Part shown: in pieces, positions 36,032-49,200 of the stretch
Numbering within the stretch: position 1 is the first letter of the stretch
Layout of the letters: the number at the start of each line of letters is the position of its first letter
Assembly: GCF_000003815.2 (NCBI RefSeq)
Contig: NC_049982.1
Coordinates: 32,117,749 to 32,181,748 of the forward strand
Direction of reading: 5' to 3'
Origin: Branchiostoma floridae
Lineage: Eukaryota; Chordata; Leptocardii; Amphioxiformes; Branchiostomatidae
DNA length: 64,000 bases
The notes under the pieces: generated by a model
The model's database searches: none
The model's input: only the letters and a program-made list of their open reading frames with translations
What the model was told of the DNA's origin: nothing
Translations under genes and position numbers: made by a program

Positions 36032-37439
36032 AACTAGAAAGGCCGACATTTGCTTGAGAGCAAATACAGCATATTTCAGCCATCTCCCTCCTCATGTAAC
36101 AATAGACTGTTCCAAAATCACTCATGTGCAAAAATGGAACACTTCTGCTTAAAATGACTTCTAACTACTAATCACACTTATGAGCAAAAATGAATCTTAC
36201 GAAAACCCCTTCAAGAATGGACTCAAAAAAATAGACGACTCCAAAAACACTTCCGCTAAGAAATGGAATTTGGAATCATCAGCCGTCCAAAACCATATTT
36301 GCAAAAAATCCCCCCTCTGTGCAAGAATCGACTCTTCCTGTTATACCCCTATGTAAAGTGGAGCGATCCAAAAATATATCAGCTAAAATAGTCAGCGAAG
36401 TCCACAAAATGAATTTTAAAAAAAATACCCCCTTCGTCGAAGAATGGAATCTCCCAGCTCACCCTGTTTGAAATTGCACAATAGACAAGTCCAGAAATAC
36501 TCACAGTACATGGCCTTTGTATAAGAAGCAACCCAGTCCGAAACTGAATTTAAAAAAAAGTCCCCCGTGCATGAATGGGCTCTTCCAGATAAAACAAGGC
36601 TTGCTGATTGGCTGCCGAATCCTCCTCATGTACAGTCTTCAGGTGGGGGTAAACTTCCATTTAACAAATGGAATTCGGAATCATCACCCATGTCCAAAAC
36701 TGATTTTTTTTTAATCCCCCCCTATGTGCAAAAATGGACTGTCCCAGTAGTAGTCAAGTGGATCAGTGCGAAAACACTTCCGCTAAAAAAAACATTGGCA
36801 TTATCACCAAAGTCTAAAAGTAAATTTTAAAATACACCCCCTGTCCAACAATGGACTCTTCCAGCAAAATAAGCTCGCTCATTGGCTGGCCATTAATTGG
36901 ATTCACCTTGTCCACCAACCACCTGGATGTCTATGGACTAGGTAGGTAGGTAGATAATTAGATCTACCTGGCACACCTGTGGCCCTGACACACCAGAATG
37001 ACCTAGAGGTCGTTGACCTCGGCACTCCAACCTTACCTATCCTAAACTCTCCCACAAAAACCTCCTTAAGGAGCCATTTTGAAGTGATTTATACTACATA
37101 TTATACATGGATCCTTTGAATAAGTATCTAGGGCACCTCTGTGCCAAATTTCAGGTCATTTGGATGTAATACCATGGTACAGGGGGCCAAAATATACAGT
37201 CTTGGTCCAAAAGTTGCAATAAAACCTCAATAAAATCATTTAAGGAGCAGATATGAAAAAAATTAAAAAAACACATTTGGGTATTGGCCCACTCTACCCT
37301 TGTGCCAAATTTCAAGTCATTTGGTCCAGAAACGGCGGAGATGAATTGCTTTGAAAATTTGACAGGAGAAAGAAAGAAAGAAAGAAACATTACGAATACA
37401 ATATATTTCACCATACCTATGGTATGGCTGAAATATAAT
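36032..37439 (+). mobile_element. HLE-2 element, right arm of the large inverted repeat
   Basis: Inverse copy of 33778-35185, with the 5' end AACTAGAAAGGCCGACATTT at the spacer side and the terminal hairpin at 37409-37439. Both arms begin and end at element termini, so this is two whole elements, not a random genomic duplication. Confidence 0.75.
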
Positions 37440-38382
37440 TAAACAAAATGTGCAGTGGGTGGGGAAAAACATACGTATTACGTGGCTTTTACTTAAAGCC
37501 CACCTAAGCAAAATTGATTATGAATGCGCACAATAAAGTAAACGAATGCATACAATAAGTACGATAACAACGATAGACTAGTCAAATGATGCCAGGTATG
37601 AATTAATAAAGATGAATAATGAAGTAAAGTAATACATTATGAATCTCTTCTTTTACTTTTGAAGTTGCTTTGTCATTGTATAATAGTATCCGTTTTTCAA
37701 TATTATATTTTCTACTTACGGCATCATATATGTTCATTTTACAACTGATTTGTACGAGTACTGTATGGTCGACTGAACGGTTTTTTTTTTTTTTTTTGAA
37801 AATTGAATAATGCACACTGAGTTAGAAGTTTCGAACCCAGAGTTTTTCAACGTATCCATCTATGTTCTGCAGGAAAAAAAAATCCCTTGTGAAAAAAATC
37901 TCGAGGTTCGTAACCGACCGGAAACACTTTGCTTTCTGTATATAGAAATCTGCGTCGCCTATTCCGGTCAGCAGATTGTCCCTGTTCAAAACATTTAAAA
38001 GATCTCAAGCAGAGTTTAGTTTGAAAAAAAAAATTCCTTCCGTCGTCTTTTCTTTGCAAAATGAAACAGGACAGGAGTTGTTCAACTTATCGATGAGTGT
38101 CTGTTTGAGTTAACGTAATATGAAGTATACAAGCATGTACTGAAAACACCGTTCTCTTAACCACCTTTTATTTGCGACATTGCTTAACGTTACCTTTTGT
38201 TAGCCACAATACTGGCATCGCTCCAAGGTTGGCGGCAAATACCAAAAATACTTGCTACAGGTGTTTTCTCTTTAGTCCGTTTATACACCATTCCTTTCCA
38301 AAAATATTCGGGGTTACACGACGGAAGAAACCGATTGGAGTAAAAGAAAGTAATCACAAAGCCTCATCACAAAGACCACATT
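37440..38382. other. Gene-free interval
   Basis: AT-rich, with a T17 run near 37781-37797. No gene or repeat family recognised. Confidence 0.45.
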
Positions 38383-38853
38383 GCCTAACTCGAGGCGGTC
38401 CAAAACAGAGCAGCCAGATTTGTTTCAAACGTCCCGAACTGTCCAAATTCTCTGAGTGACAAGCGTTTCTAAACTAGTTTCAGACCTGGGTTGGGATACA
38501 CTCAAAAACAGAAGAACAGCAAACAGACTTACCATCCTCCAGAAATCTAGATATGACCTCCTAGCCCTACCGGTCGATCATTACTTGCAGCTGAACCCTA
38601 GGCAATCCCGACACAATCAGCCAAATTCATATAAACCCATAAAGACTGCCTCATATATTCATTTTCCCCAAGAACTGCCACCGATTGGAATACTTTACCA
38701 TACTCTACCACACTTCTAGCTAACCCCACTAAGTTTAAGGAAGAGGCATTACAACATCTAAGGAACAGCAAATAACACAACAGCACTACGCCCTGGGTGG
38801 TTTGCCCCAACAAACTAGGGGTTGCCCAGTATCAGAACAAGAACAAGAACAAG
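38383..38853 (+). mobile_element. LINE 3'-end remnant
   Basis: Translation gives QNRAARFV, a WDTLKNRRTANRLTILQK block and a PRTA.DWN-like stretch, which is the usual C-terminal end of CR1/L2-like LINE polyproteins. Stops and a frame change break it. It ends with a GAACAA tail (38840-38853). Only the extreme 3' end is present. Confidence 0.65.
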
Positions 38854-38904
38854 TAACGTTTGATATGACTATGTGCACGGAATCACGCATGCTCTATTCA
38901 GATT

Positions 38905-39075
38905 ACGTCACATTTCGTGGGGTTCGTGGATACTGTTTGTGGAAACAAATAATAGAAATGTATGCGTAAAATTATACACAAATAATGCTCATGGCTATTC
39001 TCTTTACGTCTTGTTTACATTGGTGTCTTTTGTATAATACTGGTTTTCGTTCCCGTTTGGAATGTGACTGTTGCC
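38905..39075. repeat. Segment similar to the flanks of HLE-1 copy B
   Basis: CTGTTTGTGGAAAC, AATAGAAA.TGTAT, ACACAAATAATG, TGGTGTCTTTT and TTCGTTCCC run continuously here. The same blocks at 9565-10650 are split by HLE-1 copy B (9600-10480), so this is a pre-insertion counterpart. Confidence 0.55.
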
Positions 39076-40171
39076 CTCAGCCGTGGAGTAACCATCGATC
39101 GATTTTCGGACCCTTTTACCACATATTTCTACGTGGCTTTCTTCTAATTTCATGGATGATCAAAGAGCCCTAATAATGGAGAAATGCACGTTGATCTTTG
39201 ATAAATTTTGATAGTAATTCAATGCCAAGTTCTATATACTTGTATTCTTCATAGTGCGTCCGCTTGTGGATGTCCGTCTCAAGTGCCCCTGTGCTCATTA
39301 CAAAAGCTTTAATCGTTCAATTCTGTCCATCTTTAAAATTACACAAAACAAATTCAAGTTCTGTGTCGACTTCGCAAAAACTTGTTTTAGTTTTGCACAG
39401 CGGATATCATTTGCGAGGGAACGGTCATGGAGGTATCATCAAACATGTGGAATATAGCTTCTTTACATACAATACGGTAATTTCTATCTCCTTCTAGTTG
39501 TCTCAATCGCATTATCTTACCCCCTCCCCCAATCCCAACCCTTACCCCCTTCACCAACACAGTGGGACTGGGGTAACTTTAATCTCCAAGCAGATGTAAG
39601 GGCGTTGTACCAAGAAAAGTTTTTGCGCGTGCTTTTGTAATCTTTTCCTGGTAGTAAACTTTTTTTAAATTCATCTACCTGAATCTTTGCATTTGCTTAG
39701 AAACTAGAACAGTCAAACATTCATATCTGACAACCTTTTAGTCCGATGGTAAATCTTTCTGGGGTCGCTTGAGGCCCGCCCCCGAGATTTCGCAGCACAC
39801 AGTCCATTTTCCAGACGGGGTCAGACGGGATCACCCTCAAGCCTTTCTGCATTTGTCACCAATATGGTTTGGTAAGTCTGACGTCAGTGGTTGTACCCTT
39901 TGTAGCCGTGTAGAGCCCTTTCAGCGATGTCCCCATAAAATACAGTATGTGGTTGTAATTTTAGCGTTCGTCTTGAGTCATGGCTGAGTAGGCCCGGGAC
40001 CAGTCGTTGGCATCAAGCCAGCGTAGTTCATCCAAGACAGATAAGCCCGTGGGCAGTTAGGGACGAACAACGCCCTCGCGTTTCCTGCAGTTCCAGTCCC
40101 TCGATTCTGGACAAATTCTGGAGAGGGCCATCGGCCAAGCTCGCGGTGTACCCGGCCGATGAAACGAAGCC
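39076..40171 (+). promoter_or_regulatory. Upstream / 5' UTR region of ferlin first exon 1a
   Basis: No gene is seen. The final 200 bp become GC-rich. An ATG at 39980 opens a three-codon frame (ATGGCTGAGTAG), and another ATG at 40159, in poor context, opens a 32-codon frame overlapping exon 1a out of frame. Both would be upstream ORFs if transcribed. No TATA box identified. Confidence 0.35.
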
Positions 40172-40283
40172 ATGGCTTCGCCAAAGACGACTTCGTTTCA
40201 GGTGCAGATCAACGCGGCACAGAATCTGCACAACACCGACACGTTCGGGAAGAGTGACCCGTACTGCGAGATCGAATACAAAG
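40172..40283 (+). CDS. Ferlin alternative first exon 1a (C2A N-terminus)
   Basis: The start GAAGCCATGG is a strong initiation context. It encodes 37 codons plus one base (phase 1), including [20 protein letters not shown]2 strand 1, loop 1 with two acidic ligand positions (D of TD, D of SDP), and strand 2. It joins exon 2 (48707) in frame. The loop-1 pattern resembles canonical human dysferlin exon 1. Confidence 0.88.
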
Positions 40284-43200
40284 GTATTATCAAGTGAACG
40301 CCGTGATTTTATATAGTGTTTTAAGAGTGTTTTGAGGGGAGGGGCGGGGTAGCATTGATGGCGGATGCCTGTACTGTATATACGGAGGTCATGGTTAAAA
40401 GGTGTTACATAGTCGACCGTACGTTGCGTCTTTTGAGCATTATGATGCGGTGTATGTTTGTGAATGGGCAATGGCCTTGTTATGACGAATGCATACCTCA
40501 TGCTGACCCTCTGAACTTTGTTGCCATTCCATTCACGTTCAACTTCTGTGTCATTGACGTATGCCCGGCGTCCCTAACTACAACTCACTTTAATCGATAA
40601 TCATCGTCTAGATTGCCATGTGAACTCACAAGCAGTATATGGACCCGCCCATTCTAATGAATTCTTCATGTAGCCTAAGTAAAACCAACACACATGTCAC
40701 GCTAGCAGCGTTTGTTTCTTGTCAATACGAAATGACAGCACGTACGGCGACTGCGCTCCATTTAGGCTACTTCTGATCATAGCCAGTGGCGCGAGATATG
40801 AATATGATTATGAATTTGATAATTTTATATGTATATTTACATATACGGGTAGCAGTCTTTAACATATACAAAGGGAGAGAAGTGTCATGTAAGTGCAAAA
40901 CCACAGCTGTACACAAACTACTGGTATAATGTTTGTTGCACGTAGGCCAATAGCCCGCGGGAAATCTTGCGTTAAACCCTAGACCTTGAGAAGGTAGGGA
41001 CTTCAACGTGAATCAGAAGATCGCGAACTGAAAATCAATTGTGCACATGTACTGTAGAAAACAGTTCTTTGAATCCTGAAACTTTAAAGCTTGTCCATCA
41101 GCTTCCTTGTTGACCAGATGATATGCAACAAAATTGACTTCCGTTATTTTCCGGATATTCATTTTCCGAATCAATTGCCTCAACCAAGGAAAGAGACTCT
41201 AACGACTCTTTCTTACACAAGTTGGACATTAGTTGTTATTTTCTTGATCTTGTTCTATTTGCCTGATCTTCAGAAACCTAATGCGAATAGAATGATATAG
41301 GTGAAGCACTGTGAGGCATGTACACGGGTCATAAATTTATTTTTATTAGGCGTATACACAATGCGGTGAAATATGTCTAGAATATAAACATGGTAAAACT
41401 GCGGCTACCATTTCCCCAGTGTACCGCTATGTAACTTTCTTTCATGTTACTTATGCAGCTTTTTTTCTTCATTCCAATGTTCATGTTTTGTTTTTTCTAA
41501 CACCCACCCAAATACCTTTGCTTTGACAAAACTACCCTGCATACTAAGTCTTTGTAGCGACTGTCAGTACGGTACTTTGCCATCACTGTTCAAGTGCAAG
41601 GTAGTGCCGACCGTCACGCTTTTTCCGCCAAGACTTGTTATTCAACTGCAGTGGACTGAGACTGAGAACACGTCACAATTAAACACACTGTGCTTAAATC
41701 GTATTCAAAGTTTGAACGTGAGCTCATCTACAGAAAATGCCGTTTCACCTTTTATTCCTTAGCTCCCTTCGCCGTACCGTGAAACGCAAACCCCGCTGTC
41801 CTTGTCTAAACTGGCTCCCCTGCGATTAAATCAAGCTATCCGTATTGCTGCTTGCATCAAAGTATGAAATTTCTTGTCGGATAGAGATACTATAAAGATT
41901 ACTGTTTACCTGTCCTAACATTATTACGAGGATGAAGTCTTTCCTGTTGGGGTCGCTAGGTGCGCTTTTACGTTGGTGGAATTATCTTCCCACCTCCGGC
42001 ATTTAAATCGTCAGACAGATCTTCGGGTGAAGCGTCGTATAAACAAAGGAGGTTAGAATTTAACCTATATCAAGGAGCTTATATTGAGATATAAGCTCCT
42101 TGCCTATATAGACCTTGCATTTAGGTCCATTATTTCTGGCAACCTGACACGCACTTGCGAACATATTAAACGGCAGCTTTTAATATTAATAGAAAGCGCA
42201 ATGATCGAGTTTGGTTTTAACAAGGAGGTTAAAAAAGGTGATTTTTTAACCTCCTTGGTTTTAATTATTTTCTGTCCCTGAATAGGTCACCAAGCCACTG
42301 GTCCATTTTTGCATCCGTTTAGAAGGGAAATCTACACCTCCGATTAAAAGAACCACCAAAAGTTTAGATCCGTTTCAGTGTCAAGAAGACTTATTGAAGA
42401 TCATTGAATATAGCATGTATCCCATGGCACGTAATCTCATGTGGACTTGTCTGTGTGACGCAAACACCACTGACCGTGGCTAGATTCAGATTCAGCTTTA
42501 CTTCTGATTGGCTTGGCATGTGATATTGAATATGAATTAAAGAATACACATGAATTACGCCATCAGTCACACAATCCATTCACATTGATATAAAATTCAA
42601 AATAGACGAAGTGAACATTCATGCATAAATTCATGCATTTATTTTAAATTTCAACAACAATCACTTAAAATTTAGTGATAGGCTATGGCGGACCCACCTA
42701 GCTTAGCCAGGCCATTATAGACATTATAAGTGCGATTTAATCAAACTACTAGAACTTGCGGATTAGTAGTAGTAGCTTATTTTCCAAGAATGCTAAGTAC
42801 ATGTAGTGGCGAGCAGCTGCATTCGCTCTACTCAGTCAATGTGTTTACGGGTTGAAGTTTAACTTACGAGTATTCAACCCGTCTAGCCACCTACCCTGTG
42901 TTACACAGTAACAGTTTCCCTCGCGGTGGAGGGATTATTAATACCTCCTCATATCCTGACCAGTGAAGCTACCGTGATGTAGCGGAACCGGAGTCTGACG
43001 CCATGCCATGGAAACCCGCCCTTCCGTGTCGTCTGGTAACCTTGGACTTGGTCTAGTCATGTGAGCCTACGCCCTTCGCTTCCTTCATAGTCTAAAAGCA
43101 GATATAAGGAAGAAGAGTGACACTAGATGTAGGATCCGCTCAGCAGAGGTGAAGAGAAAAAAACGCGGACCACGGCAAAGGCGTACGCGTAGTAAAATAT

Positions 43201-46200
43201 AAAAAAACGGACCTAGTATCTGCTTTATATATAGAGATTGGAATAGGACAGACTAAGAAAAAGACCCTTCTCATAACTTTCAGAAAACTAAAAAAATTCA
43301 CTCTATCAAAATAGTCTGGGTGCCATCATAGTTCATGTAAACTCCTTGGTAGGACAAGAAAATATGAATAGCGAGAAGAGGTAAAGATTTAGAATTCTCC
43401 CAACATACCCGTGACGGATAAGCCATGTCCACAAGAAGCAATTCGCATGGCGTACATAAATAGTTACCAGCCTGGCGCAAACAGAAGCTATCCATATCAG
43501 AAATCAGGAAACTCGTATATCAAATATGACTTATGTTATCTGAGAAAAAAACATAAGAGCGAAGCTCAATCAGATATAGATACTAGCTTCCTTGTTTTGC
43601 AGAGGCCTACGAACTTTTGACATCTCACAAAGGTTAAACTAATTTTCTGGGACCCCCAGCAAAGTGGATGTTGGACAACCAACTTTGACCCCAATGTTCA
43701 CAGATTTTCCCTATAGTTTGCTAATCGCCCTGTCTCAGCCTATTGTGAGTTTTCAGGTGGGGTGCTGCTGGGCCAGGTGAGAAGGTAACTGGCACCCTGT
43801 GAAGTGTGAATGGTCATCATACAGGGCTGTCTGGGAATCCAAGCTAGGATGTGTATTGAAAGAAAGTGTAGAAAGGCCACATTTTCAAAGAAAATGCAGA
43901 GTGTTTCTGAATCGTTTCTGTCTATATTAGAGTCATATTAGGCCATATTGTTTGAATATATGGGTGATATCCGCGCGCGAATCAGTTTTGGCTGTTTCAA
44001 AAAACAAAAGTTTTGTGGTGAGAAAAAAAACAATTAAAGTTTTCTACCGTAAAACTTTTTTTAAACAGCCGAAATTGATGCGCGCGCGGATGTCACCCAT
44101 GTATGCAATAAATTGCAAAAGAATATCGAAAGATGGTTTATATTGTCGTAGAATGCCAAAGTCTGTCCCGAAGTCAAAAAGATCTTAAAAAGTAGACGTT
44201 GGCAAGAACATAAATGAACATACTCCATGTGTGTTCACAATAGACCTCATACTCACTGAAGTCAACTTTTGGTCTGACTTTTATTTTCATTCGCACGCTC
44301 GCATCAGTTTAGGAGTTCCTATATATGATAAAAGCTCCTTGATATGATGTCATCCATATAATACATATAATAAAATCAACATGGCCCAATACGTTTTCCC
44401 GCCAGTACACATGGTAACCAACTTGGTACAAGAGCACGGTACAAGAGGAACGTGGGCGAGCCGCCTACTCTCTTGCCCTTTGCCCGGAAGGTGTAACCCA
44501 ATACGGACTGTCGATAAAGGACAGCTGCCACGTACATGTACATGTTAGAGAACTAGGGGGCGTTTCAAATTAAACTTCTAAGGAAGCCAGGAAGAGTCGA
44601 ACTTTCAGTTTCACAGGGGGTAGCGAAGCTCTTTTCGTTATAAAACAATCAAACCTTTAAATTGACTGACTATTATGATTAATTTGAAGAATCCTGATTA
44701 GAGGCTACAAAAAGAAACGAGGCTATTTTATTATTTGCGAAGTGGGGGGAGAACCGGAAGTAGGAGGGAGGGGCTAGAATCCGTGCGCATATTTGGACGC
44801 CTGGGGAATGCAGACGAGATGTACCGCTAGCCGAGCACTGACCCCGAAACTCTCTCTAGCACGGGAGTTCTGTAAAATACATCTCTGAGCGCTGGCTCAG
44901 GCATGTCTACCATACAGGTGACCGTTATCAGTGCGTCTGATTTGCCCAATGTGGAACGATTCACCGGCAAGAGCGATCCTTTCGCGACAGTTGACTTCCA
45001 AGGTATGAGCGTGGCTTTTCTCTTGTGTATAACAATACCCGCTAGCTGGGCGTGGTGTTCCGCTATCTACAGTACATCAGCTAACAGGAAATCAAATATG
45101 TTACATGGTCCTGTGAGTCTTTCTCGATAAACTGGCTGTAGATTTCGGCAACAAGCCGTTTGTGTGCCGGCTATAGCTTGTGAAACACACAAAAGATCGA
45201 GATACATAATTTGTTTCCAAACTGTTGCTGCACTCCCAAGGGAGTAAACAAATTATGCATGGCAGGAAAGTAGGTTTCATACCACTAAAATTAGCTATAG
45301 CCCATTTTTTGTCAGTTATCATACGGCATTTGCAACAAAAATGCAATCGTCAACAAATCCCCTGCAAAGATGTCCCATTGTCCTTTCTGAAAGCAGAGTA
45401 TTAGTGATGGTATGAATAAGTTATGAGTACTTTACGCACTGTTAATTCATTTAACACTAGTTTTTCAGTTCACGATGAAAGGACACTTTCACGGTCTTTG
45501 TTTGTGTTTGGAACAATTCTTTAGTACAGCTAGTAATACAGCAGAAATACATATGTATGGTGTGCTGATTTCACAATGGAGAGGCATGCAAATTAAAACC
45601 ACAGTGAACATTTGAAGATTTACAGTAGTCTGTAATGATTTATTGAACACCTTGGAATGCAGGTGAGCAAAACACAGTCCCAGAGTATGGTGTACAGGTA
45701 CATGTACATGTAAATGTAATGTTACCTGAAATTGACATTTCTTCTCTACAATTGCGACATGCGATGTACTTGGGTTATAAAAAGAACATAGCCAGACATA
45801 TTAGAAATTAAACAAGAGTTCCACAACCACACACCTTTGCCATAACATTTTGAGTGAGATATCATACAAGCAAGGAGGTTAAAGAAAGAGAACCTCCTTG
45901 ATACAAGCGATCGCTGCTGTTGTTTATTATCCGGGGTACAATGTATTTGATGGCTGGATGGCAGGATGTCAGTAGATTGGATTAAAATTGATATTTAAAT
46001 CAACAGATCAAATTACTGGCTGATATGTAAATCAATCTTTTGCCAAAGTTTGCTTTTTTTTGCCTACCACTGGGTCACCATGACATCATTGCAATCGCTC
46101 CTATAGATGTGTCTGATTATGCAAATAATAAGGTCCTCATTTGCATACATTTTATCAGTGGCCGTAAATTAGCTCTACTCAAATAACATATTTTTTGTAT

Positions 46201-49200
46201 GACTTATTCTTAGCTAGCAAATTATGCTACTGTAGTATTTCCTCATAAATTATGTAGATGAGACTGGTTTGCATGATTTACTAGTATGATGATTTGTCAA
46301 CCCAGCTTGAGTTATTCTTTTCCAAATCTGAAACTATTATATAAGGACTATTACACACACGAAGAAGCAGCCATCATCATTACACACAAGGAAAATTTCT
46401 GGTTGTATGACAAAACTTTCACTTTTGATTGTTTCAATGTTTGAACAATTTAGACCTATAGTGACTGAAATAATTTGACTTAAAATAATTCAATCTTACA
46501 AATATTATTTTAGAACCCTCTCAGTGATTTGGAACAGACCTAAACTTGAGATGGTGCAAACATTAGTCATAGGCAACCAATGTCTTACAGAACACTTTGT
46601 TTAACTTCAGGGAGGGTCTGTTTTGAGTGGCCTTTGTTGTGCTGTAATCCTTGCAATTGACGTTTCCTGTTGTAGATAATGTGTACTTGGCAGGTTCCAG
46701 TAAAAATGTCATTTTCACAAGAAATTAAAGAAAAACCTTCCAAGATTAAGTATTAGATATACTTTCACTTGTAGTTGTCTATAGTCAGTGATTTTTGGAG
46801 CACATATACTAAGCTTGCAAATAACTCAAAATGGTATACTAAGTATAACAAATATATTGGTCGAATAGTAAAGCAGCTTTATTTAAACTTCAGAATCATT
46901 TTCTAGAATTGAATACTATGGATTTGTTGTACATATTATTTGTCTTGTCCTTGATTGAAACTTACTTACGCATGTTCAATGGGTGTATAAACAATAGCTG
47001 AATATTCTGCACTGCAATTTGAATATTCAAGCTTTGATTTTCGCATAATACTGTTACATAATCGGTGTATTATAACACTGAACACTCTGCCCCCCCATGC
47101 AGTGTTCCTTCTAAATATGAGGAAGAGGAACATATTAATCCAAAACCTACTCATTTATACAGTATCATTTTCTGAAAGTTTGTCAAGTATACACTTGAGT
47201 AGGATTGAGTTTAAAAAAAGGATGTAGTACTAGTAGATAAGAAAGATCTACAATACAAGGTTTAGTTAACTTATGAAAGCGGCAACAACAACAAAAAATT
47301 GACTGTTGTCACATTTTTTAGGAGCTTTAATGAAAGCTCCTTGGTTGACATGAAAGTAAAATCGCACTATCATGAATATAAATTATGCTAATGACGGTAC
47401 AGAAATTCATACATCAACCCCAATTGGTCCTCATTATCCCCCCCCCCCCCCACACACACACACACACGCACACATCTCAACTGTTATAATAAGTAGTATA
47501 TGTAAAGTTGAGTAAAAGATTTTGAAGAAAAATTACATAAGACATTAAATTCAATTTGAAAGACAAAACAAAAGATTCAGAAACTATAGTCTACATGTAG
47601 ACTCTAATGTCGCACATATGGGAGCCACGGCTGATTCGGCTACGCTGTACAAAGAATTTGTCAACATTGCTTAATGACGAATTCAGGACAACAAATAACG
47701 TGCTATGAAGAATTAAAGAGACCAAGCAAGGAGGTTGAAAAAAGTTCAACCTCCTTGGACCAAGTATGCTTCACGAATAATTCACCAGGATTTTGAATGA
47801 GAGCGGGCTGGCTGCGATTGACAGTAAAACAAAATATCTTGTTAGTAATGTTGCACCTCATGTGCAGACCCTCATGTAGGAGAGTCCAGTATACCTAGGG
47901 CTTGAATGTTCAACAAGTTGTTATCAGCAACCTACACAGTACAGGATGTTTATCTTAGTACTCCTCTTGCACCCGATCACTTGTCCTCTTTTAGTACAGG
48001 TACTTGTAGTACTGTACCAGTCTGGTCCACACTGGTGCTAATATCACTGATGCTAGTTCGACCTACTAGTACTAGTACTTACTTTGAACAGTCTGAACAA
48101 TAACTTTGTATCTGTGTAAAGAAAATCAGCACAGCGCAAGTTATCTTCCAAAACTCATCTAACTCATTTCACCGCCCAAAGTACACTCCTCCACATTCTT
48201 TTACCTACCTATAGCCACAAACTTTCTCTTCTAAAAACAACAGGGCAAAGCCAAGAATGGCTTCCAGATAAACCCTGGAAATGACAAGGTCTTCAGAGGT
48301 CCATATCTACCCTACCCTGTTCTTTTTAAAGGATGACACATTGTTGACAACATACGTTCATCTCAGGGCTATATGATTTAATCCTTGATAAACAAAGTAG
48401 GTCAATCTAAACACCCAGACCTAAGGCCTCTTATCATTGAAATGTTACAGCTGAAGTCCTATCTTTCCCAGGACAATCCAAGATTCTCCTGAATTCCAAT
48501 CTTTACTATGTACTATGATATATTATACAAGTACTATGTTAGCAATAGTAGAGATTTGGTTTAATCAATCCGACACCCTGAACCCTCCCAAACATTAACA
48601 TCATATCTTTGAATTTCAGTTAGTGAGTTACAGTAACAGTTATAGGTGTAACAACAGTCAGTCAGTACAGTCCCTGAAATGACCAAATAATTTGTTTTTT
48701 GTACAGGTGACAAGAAGAAAACAGAAGTCAAAGAGAATGAGCTGAATCCAGTATGGGACCAGGTAAGAACTAGTCTTCAATGTATTCAGATTACTCACTC
48801 ATTCAGTCCCTTATAGCTATTAGCTGCAGGGGCAGTCTGTGTCTGAGTCTATTCCAATTCCAACTGCACAGATTTCTTTGGGTATCCTTAGCTTAGAAGT
48901 CATGTAAAACAAAGACTTCTCAAAGGATACTCTGGTATTACTGGTGCTGCATCAGTATACGTAGATCTCTTAAGATTCGTCTTTTTTTATGTCATAACTG
49001 ACAGTCTCAGGCTGGTGGAATTATTGCTGACGTATCATAGAACATATCTATTCTGTATAGCCAAACTGTCACTAAGTTCTCATTGCACATTGTATCTTCA
49101 GACATTTAGCTTTGACCTCGGAGGGAAGGCACTCGACCCATCAGACAACTTAACAGTCACTGTTAAGGACTATGAACGTGTTGGCAGGAACAGGTATGTG

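Larger units (their letters stand above)
33778..37439. repeat. Large inverted repeat: 1,408-bp arms around an 846-bp spacer
   Basis: Positions pair with a constant coordinate sum of 71217 at both ends (33781 with 37436, 35185 with 36032), so the arms have equal length with no net indel. Every stretch compared by eye was identical. The spacer 35186-36031 is unrelated to the arms and has no gene. Confidence 0.9.

Noticed and set aside
34387-36830. Pairs of identical hypothetical proteins on opposite strands
   Set aside because: They lie in the two arms of the HLE-2 inverted repeat and have no coding features; identity reflects the duplicated DNA.
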